Below are positions 1-7,535 of a DNA stretch of 13,191 nt, piece after piece. Each line of letters opens with the position of its first letter. Position 1 is the stretch's first letter. This DNA is from Dunaliella salina (lineage: Eukaryota > Chlorophyta > Chlorophyceae > Chlamydomonadales > Dunaliellaceae), in contig MU069676.1 in NCBI GenBank assembly GCA_002284615.2, positions 8,950 through 22,140 on the forward strand. The letters are read 5' to 3'. The translations under genes were made by a program, and so were the position numbers. Below the pieces are notes generated by a model. It worked only from the letters and a program-made list of their open reading frames with translations, was not told the origin of the DNA and ran no database searches.

Positions 1-31
1 TTCTTTCTTTCTTTCTTTCTTTCTTTCTTTC
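1..31. repeat. (TTTC)n microsatellite
   Basis: The window opens in a near-perfect run of TTTC units that ends at about base 31 and probably continues upstream of the window. It abuts the reading frame of the Ty3/gypsy protease remnant, where the N-terminal part of the protease with its catalytic D-S/T-G triad would be expected. The repeat has therefore replaced or separated the protease active site from the rest of the polyprotein. Confidence 0.95.
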
Positions 32-659
32 CTAGATGCGCAGCTCACTGGCATAGCTGTGTGTCTAGACAATGGATTACCCAAACCATGTGGTCTGTTA
101 AACTCCGCAACCTTCCACATTTCAGAATACAAAGAAGGTGGAGTCTTTGCTGCAACAGACCTCTAGGGAGAAGACCTGATTTTGGGAATGCCCTGGCTTG
201 ACTTTTTTGACCCTGCCACTAGCTGGAAACGCTGTACTCTGACTTTCAATCACAATGGCCAAAGGCATGAAATCCACTCTGCCCTGCCCAGCTGCCATCG
301 CATTCCTGTCATCTCCGCCATGGAGTTTGCACATGAGCTGGAAAATAAAAGTCCTGCGTGGCTCTGCATTGTGAAACCAGCTTCAGCTGCTTCTGCTCCG
401 GTCAGAGAACAGAAAATTGATTGTACAGAGCTGTTGAATGAATTTCCAGATGTGCAGGCTGACCCAGCATTTTGTGACAAAAGAGCTGTTGAGCACGCCA
501 TAAACTTGTACCCAGGAAGTTCTCCTCAAATGGGACCTATTTTTAGGCTTGCTCCAGCTGAGCTGGAAGAGCTCCGCGAACAGCTTGAAGATTTGTCTGA
601 AAAGGGGCTGATAGAGCCTAGCTCTTCCCCCTTTGGAGCCCCAGTACTTTTCACCAAGA
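32..659 (+). pseudogene. Ty3/gypsy pol remnant: protease C-terminal half and start of RT
   Basis: Frame 2 reads from the microsatellite edge through the retropepsin C-terminal signature DLILGMPWLD (about 173-202), followed by a linker. It then enters the RT N-terminal region, with LEELREQLEDLSEKGLIEPS (about 565-624) and SPFGAPVLFTK just before the frame breaks. The ILGMPWL motif typically packs against the retropepsin active site and occurs about 60-90 residues after the catalytic DSG, which is missing here. A TAG at 164-166 lies seven codons before that motif. At about 660 the frame shifts by a small deletion where family members carry a K-D-G-type turn before the conserved TLRMCVDYR stretch. 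Other readings are unlikely because the motifs are continuous with the RT that follows. Confidence 0.88.
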
Positions 660-663
660 TAAC

Positions 664-1734
664 ACGCTCAGAATGTGCGTGGACTATCGCAAGGTGAACA
701 ATGTGACGTTAAGAACTCCTACCCTCCCCCAAGAATTGATGACCAGCTGGACCAGCTGCATGGCGCTGAAGTTTTTCCCAGCATAGACTTGCGCTCCGGC
801 TACCACCAGGTCCGCATCAGAGAGGAGGACGAACACAAGACCGCGTTCAGAACGCAGTATGGCCATTTCCAGTTCCGGGCCCTGCCTTTTGGGCTGTGTA
901 ATGCCCCAGCCACCTTTCAGAGGCTCATGAATGATGCGTACAGGCCTTTCCTCCACAAGTTCGTCCTTGTTCATTTGGATGATGTGTTGATCTTTTCAAA
1001 GAATGTATATTTGCACTTGCAACATTTGCGGCAAATCTTGGAGCTGCTTAGGAAGAACAAGCTGTACATAAAGCGCCCTAAGTGTGAGTTTGCGGCCAGC
1101 GCCCTGAAATTCCTTGGGTATGTGATCTCAAACAGGGGGATTACCATGGACCCAGACAAGGTCAAGGCCATTCTGGACTGGCCTGAGCCTGCTGGAACCC
1201 CTGCCCAGTGCAAGACCCAACTCAAAGGATTCCTAGGCCTTGCAAATTTCAACCGCCAGATGGTGGACCATTTTGCTGAGCCAGCTGCTCCTCTTAACGC
1301 GCTCACGGCCAACAGGGCTGAATGGATTTGGGAACAACCCCAGAAACAAGCGTTCGCTGCTGTGAAGAAGAAGATGACAGAGGTACCTCATTATGTCCCT
1401 GCCCCGCACCCAACTGCGAGGTTCATTGTGGAAACTGATGCCTCCCAAGTCGCCACTGGCGTGGTCATCTACGAAAATCCAAATCCACCAAATGTACAGG
1501 TAATTGCGTATTCCTCTCAAAAGCTACACCCAAATGAAGCCCTCTTTCCAGCACATGAGCAGGAAATGCTTGCAGTCCTTACTGCTCTGACAGAGTGGCG
1601 CCATTTTCTGCTTGGCCGCCTCTTTGATCTGTACACGGACAACGAAGCAGTGGCCAAGTTCTTGAAGCAGCCCTCACTCACCCCGAGACAGGCAAGATGG
1701 GTCCAAAGACCGAGTATAATTTCAAACTCACCAC
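664..1734 (+). pseudogene. Ty3/gypsy pol remnant: reverse transcriptase and RNase H
   Basis: Bases 664-717 read TLRMCVDYRKVNNVTLRTP in frame 1; from about 718 the protein continues in frame 0 with YPPPRIDDQL. Visible RT motifs are FPSIDLRSGYHQVRI (motif A, catalytic D), FRALPFGLCNAPATFQRLMN (motif B) and VLVHLDDVLIFSKN (motif C, at about 964-1005). In motif C the usual Y before LDD is H. The thumb and connection follow, with LKFLGYVISNRG and LKGFLGLANFNRQ. The RNase H has ETDAS, HEQEMLAVL and YTDNEA, which supply the D-E-D acidic residues. The frame breaks again at about 1705-1725, just before the conserved EYNFKL stretch. RT and RNase H chemistry looks largely preserved, but the frame changes prevent a full-length product. 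Confidence 0.92.
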
Positions 1735-2003
1735 TTGCCTGGCCCACGTAAAGTGGCAGCTGACGCCCTCAGCCGCCGTCCTGACCACTACCTAGGACTC
1801 CCTGTGCAAACCCCCACTCAAATTCCTTTTCCGCTGTGCCCAGACATTGGAGGATGTAACCAACAAACTCTTGGCAATCAACAGCACCAGCCTGCCAAGC
1901 TTAAAGCCAATGCGCACCTCGGGCCCTTGCTCTGACTTTTTTGACCAGCTGCGCGCTGATGCTGAGTTTGTATACCTCAGTCCTGACCGCCACCTAAGAA
2001 GGC
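1735..2003 (+). pseudogene. Ty3/gypsy pol remnant: RNase H-integrase linker
   Basis: Frame 1 opens with LPGPRKVAADALSRRPDH, the very conserved connector at the end of gypsy RNase H (usually G-x-x-N-x-x-AD-ALSR). It then runs into a low-complexity proline/glutamine stretch and stops at 1933-1935. A different frame then gives SDFFDQLRADAEFVYLSPDR (about 1928-1990), a linker commonly seen before the integrase zinc finger. A TAA at 1995-1997 lies in the integrase frame just upstream of GELHDFTQKDGLVW. So two frame changes and one stop fall within about 80 bases here. Confidence 0.82.
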
Positions 2004-3165
2004 GAGCTGCATGACTTCACTCAGAAGGATGGACTTGTGTGGCACACACCATGCCCTGAGGTTACACCCAGACTTTCCGTTCCCCACGGACAAGTATGTG
2101 AGCTTCTGCCTAAGGAGGCACATGACACGCCAACGAGCAGTCATTTGGGCATACATAAAATGCATGAGGTACTCCACAGACGATTCTACTGGCCGCATAT
2201 GTTTCACACCGTCTCTCTCTACGTAAGCAAATGTATCACCTGTGCCTGCTCAAAACCCAGCAACCAAAAACCTGTGGGACTCCTTCAGCCCCTGCCCCTT
2301 CCTGACCACTGCTGGGAACAGGTCAGCCATGATATCATCACTGGCGTACCCAAAACTCCGCGCCCCCATGACGCCGTTGTCACATTTGTAGGCGGACTGA
2401 GCAAGCGGGTCAATTTTGTGCCCAGCACTTGCACTATTGATGCTGCTGGCTACGCCGATCTCTTCTTCAAGGAAATCTTTCGGCACTTTAGCCTCCCAAA
2501 AGTCATCGTATCAGACCGCGACCCACGCTTCACCTCTCATTTCAGGAGAGCACTCCTTAAGCGTTTGGGTACCAACCTGAAACTGTCTACAGCACACTAA
2601 CCCCAGGCTGATGGCCAGACCAAGCGAGCAAACAGAGCTGTAGAAGACATGCTGAGAGCATACACCACCCCATTCCAGCATGATTGGGATGAATACCTGG
2701 TGCCTGCTGAATTTGCTTACGACAATAGCCTCCAAGCTAGCACAGGATTCACCCCCTTCTACCTGAACTATGGCTGTTACCCCCACACCCCTTTGTCCCT
2801 GACCACAGACACCAACTGTCCCTCTGCGCGCGATACCAACCCTGCTGCCAACGATTTTGTTGGACGCTTCCAGGCAAACCTCTCTCAAGCCAAGGACGCC
2901 TTAAATCAAGCACAACAGCACCAACCAAAATGCGCTGACCAGCACCGCAGGCATGCAGAATTTTCTGTCGGAGACAAAGTGCTCCTCAGCACCAGATTCC
3001 TCTCCCTGCATTTAAAGGAAGGTTCCACACCCAAGCTGTGCCCCAAATTTACTGGACCTTTCACCATCACAGAAGCCATCTCACCAGTGGCTTACAGACT
3101 GCGGCTGCCTCCCCACATGAAGTGCCATGATGTGTTTCACATTAGCCTCCTCAAGCCTGCAGGAT
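2004..3165 (+). pseudogene. Ty3/gypsy integrase with GPY/F module, inactivated
   Basis: Frame 0 reads from ELHDFTQKDGLVW (2004 on). The HHCC zinc-binding domain shows two histidines in EAHDTPTSSHLG, then RRFYWPHM and CITCACSK. In the catalytic core, the first D is in VSHDIITGVPKT (about 2326-2360) and the second in VIVSDRDPRFTSHF. The third acidic residue, the E of the usual DGQTER motif, is K here (DGQTKRANR, about 2608-2634). A TAA stop at 2598-2600 replaces the conserved H before PQADGQ. After the stop the same frame continues to FAYDNSLQASTGFTPFYLNY. The C-terminal GPY/F module is clear: PKFTGPFTITEAISPVAYRL and HDVFHISLLKPA. Loss of the DDE glutamate plus the stop make this integrase dead. 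Confidence 0.93.
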
Positions 3166-3673
3166 TTTTTTCTGCAGAATTTCCTGAGCGTATCCAGTAT
3201 GCCCCACCACCTGTTCATGTTCAGAACAACCAGGCGTATTTCATAGTGGACCACATTGTGAGTCACAAACCTTGCACAGCCACCTGCCATGAAGAGGCAA
3301 CCCGCTACCTCATTAAATGGGCTGGATACCCATCATGGGAAGATACAGAAGAACCAGCACGGAGCATTGCCAAAAATGTCCCTAATGAAGTGGCAAATAC
3401 TGGTCTGAACGCCAAAAAGACACTCCTTCATCTTCTTCTCCCGCCCCCGCCTCCACCTCAGCCCAAGCCCCAGCCCCAGTCCCAGCCTTCTCCTTAGCAG
3501 CTCAGCAGTCCAGCCCTCCTCCCTCCCCACCTCAGCCACAGCACAGCTCACAGCCGCGCTTGCCAGCTGCCCCAGTCCTTAGCCCTGCTCACCCACGCCG
3601 ATCTAGCAGAGCTCCCAAACCAAACCTGCTTCGCGCGGAGGCTGCTAGCTTGTATTCCTATTTTTCTTCCTGA
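3166..3673 (+). pseudogene. Ty3/gypsy C-terminal chromodomain and Pro/Ser-rich tail
   Basis: After the integrase GPY/F module the same frame carries a chromodomain at about 3235-3405: YFIVDHIVSHK, a short insertion, TRYLIKWAGYPSWEDTEEPA, then a helix-like end. In chromoviruses this domain binds modified histone tails and steers integration to heterochromatin. The usual TWEP is TEEP, so one conserved tryptophan is lost. Frame 0 stops at 3495-3497, but frame 2 continues from about 3430 with a Pro/Ser/Gln-rich tail and a basic RRSSRAPKP segment to a TGA at 3671-3673. That is probably the original end of the polyprotein, reached before a frameshift at about 3430. Confidence 0.85.
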
Positions 3674-3771
3674 TGCCAACTGCTTGCCAAACATATCACT
3701 TAATCCTGTTACTTCTCATGGCCACTGATCTCGCAACCTATTTGACTTTTCCAGCAAGCATGCCAACATGC

Positions 3772-4415
3772 CAGAGGTGGGCAACGAGCCCAAATCGTTG
3801 AAAATGTTCTTTCCCACCAATATTTTCCCAATCTGACCACGCCAACCATTATAATACCAATAAAAACTGTGCTCACCAAAAAATGAAGAAAATCGGAGGA
3901 CTCCAGATCACTCTCCTGGCCTCAGATCACCCTAAAATGGCCCACAGCTCCACCTCAGGACCATTTTCCACTCCAAACATTTTGTATTTATAACACCTAT
4001 ATACATTGCTAACATCTTGCGTATTCAAAATTAGGAAAGGAGGAGGTCAAAAATTGACCTTTTTGGCACCCCTCATGCTGGATTTTCTCAGGGATATGGC
4101 TGAAATTCCGTATCTCACCAACCACTGGGTCTTTTCACTCCTTTTTTTTGCAATGATATTTATTTATTATAAGGACTCCAAATCACCAAAAATCACCCAA
4201 TTTGATGCAGTGGGTGGTTAGGAATGGAGTTTGGGTGGTGAAAAAGAAGGGTTCGCGTTTTGGCAAATAGCGGAAGTGGCCGTGAGTAGCATTTTCAAAC
4301 TCAGGAGCTATGGAAACTTAACGTGCAGTACATTTTGGTCCTGGGCACAAAAAGTGCCAAGTACGGCCACCATGCAAAGGGAACATTTCAAAAGGACCCC
4401 TTTTTGGGGCCTTCG
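3772..4415. repeat. Interspersed repeat R, copy 1
   Basis: By eye this roughly 640-bp segment aligns with 11030-11665 and, in its middle-to-end part, with about 10068-10316. Shared blocks include ATGNTCTTTCCC, GCCAACCATT, CTCTCCTGGCCTCAGATCACC, GACCTTTTTGGCAC, TCTTTTCACTCC, TTTGCAATGATATT and AATCACCCAATTTGNTGCAG. A perfect inverted repeat AGGTCAA-AAA-TTGACCT lies at 4044-4060 and is kept in copy 2. Here R sits between the gypsy stop codon and the polypurine tract, so it is either part of a long 3' non-coding region or an insertion into it. No convincing coding frame is present. Orientation is arbitrary; all three copies lie on the same strand. Confidence 0.82.
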
Positions 4416-4618
4416 TCGCCCACCTCTGCCAATATGCACTGATTTTCTGACTTTGAGTCAAAGCTTGTGCCACTTTCCTCTTTTTTCCCCTTTGCTCATT
4501 CCACTGTGATTACTTTGACTCCTTTTTCCACTTTGGGGGGATACTCTTGCTACATATGGAACATAACCAGTTCTCTATTGCACTCTTTTTCTGTACATGT
4601 CCCCTATCCTTTTTTCTT

Positions 4619-4628
4619 AAGGGAGGGG
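4619..4628 (+). other. Candidate polypurine tract
   Basis: The ten bases AAGGGAGGGG are all purine and follow a T-rich box (CCTTTTTTCTT). They directly precede TG, as the plus-strand primer site precedes the 3' LTR in LTR retrotransposons. Position and composition fit; function is inferred. Confidence 0.55.
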
Positions 4629-4850
4629 TGAGTGCAACATTGCAGAAATTTTGGGAATTAATTCCGAGTTGAACAGATTGGCACACTCCTGCTAGTTATT
4701 ATGCACATACTGTTATGAACCTTGCTGGAACTTCTGTGCTCCTAGTCAACATTAATTTTGTAACATTCAAGTAGCCTATCGGGACTTCAGCATCGTCGCC
4801 ACGTGTGGAGGTTCTCTGGTGGTGAGTGTGTAGGCCCAGATAACGCTACA
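4629..4850 (+). repeat. Candidate 3' LTR of the Ty3/gypsy element
   Basis: The segment begins TGAGTGCAACA immediately after the polypurine tract and could end at ...CGCTACA (4850) or two bases later, giving TG...CA ends and a length of about 222 bp. A TGTAA (within ATTTTGTAACATTC, about 4755-4767) could be the poly(A) signal of an R region in an algal host. No 5' LTR is available for comparison, the terminal inverted repeat is imperfect, and I could not fix a target duplication, so the right edge is a guess. Confidence 0.4.
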
Positions 4851-5091
4851 CATTGCATGCATCTATGGAGACGATACAAGATCCATAGTCTCTTTTGCTG
4901 ATTGCCTCACCATTGATGCTGAATGCTTGGAGGTGGCAATTTATGTTCATTCTGTTTATGTGGGTGAGTGCATCTGAGTAGGGATGGGAGGTGCTATCAG
5001 GTGCGCCACAAAGAGGGCAAAAATAAGGCCTAGGGTGGCCACTGAAGCGTCTAGCACGTTTGCCATCGAACAGGGTGTCTGCTTCATATTT
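4851..5091. other. Spacer without recognisable features
   Basis: About 240 bases between the candidate gypsy LTR and the 3' tail of the minus-strand LINE. I see no coding frame, RNA gene or repeat here. Confidence 0.6.
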
Positions 5092-5109
5092 GATTTAGAT
5101 TTAGATTTA
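5092..5109 (-). repeat. (GATTTA)3 tail at the LINE 3' end
   Basis: Three GATTTA units (TAAATC on the minus strand) start at the LINE stop codon; the TAA is part of the first unit. Many LINEs end in short tandem repeats instead of poly(A), so this probably marks the 3' terminus of the element, with almost no 3' UTR. Confidence 0.6.
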
Positions 5110-5652
5110 CCATGGGGGACCTTCAGCCAGAGTGTTTGGCTGATCGGCCTGTGACTGGTCCTCGCCAGCCATCATAACGTCCATAAGCTCAGAAATAACT
5201 AAATAAAGCTTGTTGTTGTGTTGCAAGAGAAAATCATGTACGGCCTGGGCACTAACTTGGTGTAAATAAGGTTGCTCCAGCGAAAAATTAGCCGAGAAGC
5301 AGTTAAACAAGGAAGCATACTTTCTCCTCAAAATACAAACATCTGTGTCTCTGCACACCAAAAGGGCATGAGCTTCATCCTAAATCTCATCACAAGAGCA
5401 GCAGTCACACATGAGAGAGTTCTGAGTATCCCAGGTAGCTGTCTCTACCTTCAGTTTGTGAGCCCTAAAACGGAAACGACCGACATTCCTGACAACATGA
5501 GCAGTGAACTTTTGAATATGAATTGGAGTACCCTGCCGCACAGCTTGCACAAAGGAATCACAATGCCGTAGACCTTGCAAAGCATCTAGAACTTGAGCAG
5601 TCCACCAAAAGGCTCTCGTGAGTGAATGTTCAGATCCGCTTTCAGCACTCAT
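5107..5652 (-). pseudogene. LINE ORF2 C-terminal region with CCHC finger
   Basis: Frame from 5652 down to 5107 (minus strand). It starts near SLTRAFWWTAQVLDALQGL, continues with VVRNVGRFRFRAHKLKVETA, and then shows a finger CDCCSCDEI-stop-DEAHALLVC. The spaced C-x2-C, H and C residues match the CCHC finger near the C-terminus of many LINE ORF2 proteins. The stop (TAG, 5362-5364) lies inside the finger where family members most likely have Q. Beyond it the same frame continues with ILRRKYASLF to ADQPNTLAEGPPW and a TAA at 5107-5109. The join between PIHIQKFT and AHVVRNV looks like another internal deletion, judged from memory of related proteins. Confidence 0.8.
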
Positions 5653-6495
5653 CTCAATGTCTCGCTGTTGGATCTCAGCATGCTATTATATATTTTAACA
5701 ACAGGCCTGAACCAGTGAAGCTGAAGCGGCTCATGGCCACATTTCCTCAGAACAGCCCAGTTTGTTGTGTTACGCATAATACCCTGCTTCACACCTGTGT
5801 CAGAATTCACCCGAGCAGCCTTCTCTCCATCCTTCAAAATATACTCATCAGCATTGTACATATTCTTAATGATTGGCAAAAAAGGAGTGAGCATGCATGT
5901 GCCTTGCAGGTGCTGCCAGAGTGCCTGCCTAGGGGTAGTGTTGTATGCTTGCCTAAAGTCAATGGACGCAGTGTGCAGCCGACTAGATCGCCCAGGCTTT
6001 ATTGTGCTTGCAGCATGCTGTAGGTGCCTTAAAGTGTAGATGGGCTGGAGGGTGTTCCTTCCAGGGTAGAAGCCAAACTGTGTGTCTGGGATCTCGTTTG
6101 AGGCTACGCACCAGTCCGTGACAAGAGAACGAATCACATTAGCGTACAAGCAGTACATTGCTCCACTGAGGGCCAACATACGATAGCTATTAGGTTCAAG
6201 CAGGAGTCCCTTTTTTGTACAAAGGGGTCAGCTTGGCCTGTTTCCAACATTCCGGAATGCAAGCCTTGTCATATAACAGTTTGAAAAGCCGGGCAATATA
6301 TGGCACCAGCACATTCACCCGCTCAGTGCCTCGGCCAATGATCCGTGGGCGCACCACAGTAGCATATTTGATAAAAGGTGCAGCCACACAGTCAAACCCA
6401 GGAGAGGCACGCCCATTCATCTTCCCAATCTGCGCATCTGCCAACCCTTGCATCGCCTGCTCAAAAGGCACAGCAACTGCATCCGGCTCAGGCAT
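5653..6495 (-). pseudogene. LINE reverse transcriptase fragment with deleted catalytic core
   Basis: Reading right to left, bases 6495-6200 give a thumb-less RT N-terminal region with GKMNGRASPGFD and CIPECWKQAKLTPLYKKG. The frame then slips at an A/G run near 6215, and another frame resumes with NSYRMLALSG. RT motifs follow: FGFYPGRNTLQPIYTL, then ASIDFRQAYNTTP (motif A, catalytic D, about 5960), and GVKQG (motif B) ending at 5781. The next residues (IMRNTTNWAVLRKCGHEP) belong well downstream in such proteins, so the Y/F-x-D-D motif C and thumb have been deleted at about 5780. The frame ends at 5649. Without motif C no polymerase activity is possible. Confidence 0.87.
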
Positions 6496-6518
6496 CCAAT
6501 TATTTTGTGTACTCAGTC

Positions 6519-7384
6519 TTAGAAGAGCCTCAACATTATTTGATATTTGAGGACATTGACCTGTTCTTTGAGGGTCACAGATTTTATTTGCCAGGAAGCA
6601 TCACTAATTTTGGAATTTGCAGAGGAATGAGTACTAGACATCCTTAGCAGATTTTTGCCAATTTTGATAACTATAAATGTTGAGGTTTGCTGTTCCCAAT
6701 TTGTGCTTTTCATGCATTGTTTGTTGAAGTTTGTCTTGGAGGTTTGAAAGGGACAAGTGTTCTGTATGAGATCTGTTTGTTGTGACAGGTGCAGCAAACC
6801 AATAGAGGTGAAAGAAGGGAGTTTCCGCCTGGCTGAGTGAGGTGTCAGCTTCATTAGGTAACATAGCTGCTTGAAGTGCAAGAGCATCTGCGCCTTCATT
6901 ACCAAGGATGCCACTGTGTGATTTTACTTTGTAGAAGTGTACAGGGCTCTCTAAAGCACTAGTGCAAATTAGAATCTCTTTGAGTAATGGTGTACGTTAG
7001 TACGTGGACAAGTCCATGGGTTTGACAATCTGGTTTTTAACCCGATTCAGTGCTGAAACAATTGTCTGTCGCAATTGAAGTGTGCCCTTGCAGTAGGGCT
7101 GCCAAAATTGCAACAAGCTCTCCTCTGTTTTTGAATAGGGGGGCCTTGGGATTTATTGTGCAGGTGATAGTTTCAGAAGAAAAGATGTCTTCCGGGATGA
7201 AAGAAGATGCTCCTGCCTGTTGCGTATTCCTGTTGTCAGAGTTTATGACACTGCCATCTGTGAATGTCAGGTGTCGCCAGTTAGGGATCTTTGATTGTAA
7301 GGGCTGCAGGTATGGTTGTATGTTAGGTCTGATGGTTTTTTGTTGGTTGCATACTTCAAAAAGGTTGTGTGTGTAATGATGCAA
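6519..7384 (-). pseudogene. Retroelement RNase H domain and C-terminal region
   Basis: From 7384 down, the frame gives WRHLTFTDGSVI (first catalytic D at about 7256-7258), RGELVAILAALLQG (E) and SIATDN (second D). It then breaks near 7060. A second frame continues with ESPVHFYKVKSHSGILGNEG and ADALALQ (about 6950-6870), the RNase HI histidine loop and final D. All four acidic residues and the histidine survive although the frame does not. The same frame runs through KHKLGTANLNIYSYQNWQKS to a TAG at 6634. A third frame adds WQIKSVTLKEQVNVLKYQ before the homology ends near 6545. RNase H would remove the RNA strand during reverse transcription. A stop also lies in the second frame near 7000. Confidence 0.82.
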
Positions 7385-7535
7385 GAGTTCAATCTTCTTT
7401 TACATGCTAGGTGCTTGAAAACAGAGGGAAGTGTTTTGCTTTTCTGCAATATGACTGCTTCTATGACACCATTTTCCTCCAGGGAATTTCATATTTTATA
7501 TCCTCGAGCCATTTTGGGTTATTATGGAAGAGACT

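Larger units (their letters stand above)
32..4850 (+). mobile_element. Ty3/gypsy LTR retrotransposon (chromovirus), 5'-truncated and decayed
   Basis: The plus strand holds, in order, protease remnant, reverse transcriptase, RNase H, integrase, GPY/F module and chromodomain. This PR-RT-RH-INT order with a C-terminal chromodomain defines the chromovirus branch of Ty3/gypsy elements. Gag, the 5' LTR and the primer-binding site are not in the window. At least five frame changes (about 660, 718, 1705-1725, 1925-2000 and 3430) and in-frame stops (164, 1995, 2598) break the polyprotein, so the copy cannot move by itself. The 3' limit depends on a candidate LTR that I could not compare with a 5' partner; only the coding part, to about 3673, is secure. 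Confidence 0.93.
5092..6530 (-). mobile_element. LINE (non-LTR retrotransposon) 3' half, decayed
   Basis: The minus strand reads an RT fragment, a connecting C-terminal region, a CCHC finger, a stop codon and then a short hexamer tail, which is the 3' end organisation of a LINE. The 5' part (endonuclease and any first ORF) is absent; the copy starts at about 6500-6530 against a different retroelement. It is broken by a frameshift near 6190, an internal deletion at about 5780, a frame change near 5650 and a stop at about 5362. I cannot assign a clade with certainty. The lack of an RNase H domain after the RT and the C-terminal CCHC finger are compatible with an L1-like or related group. Confidence 0.85.

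Noticed and set aside
4006..4509. Two plus-strand frames of 71 and 92 codons
   Set aside because: They lie inside repeat R and its flank; the frame is not kept in copy 2, so they are chance.
5622..6039. Plus-strand frames across the LINE
   Set aside because: Shadow frames of the minus-strand RT, which has clear motifs.
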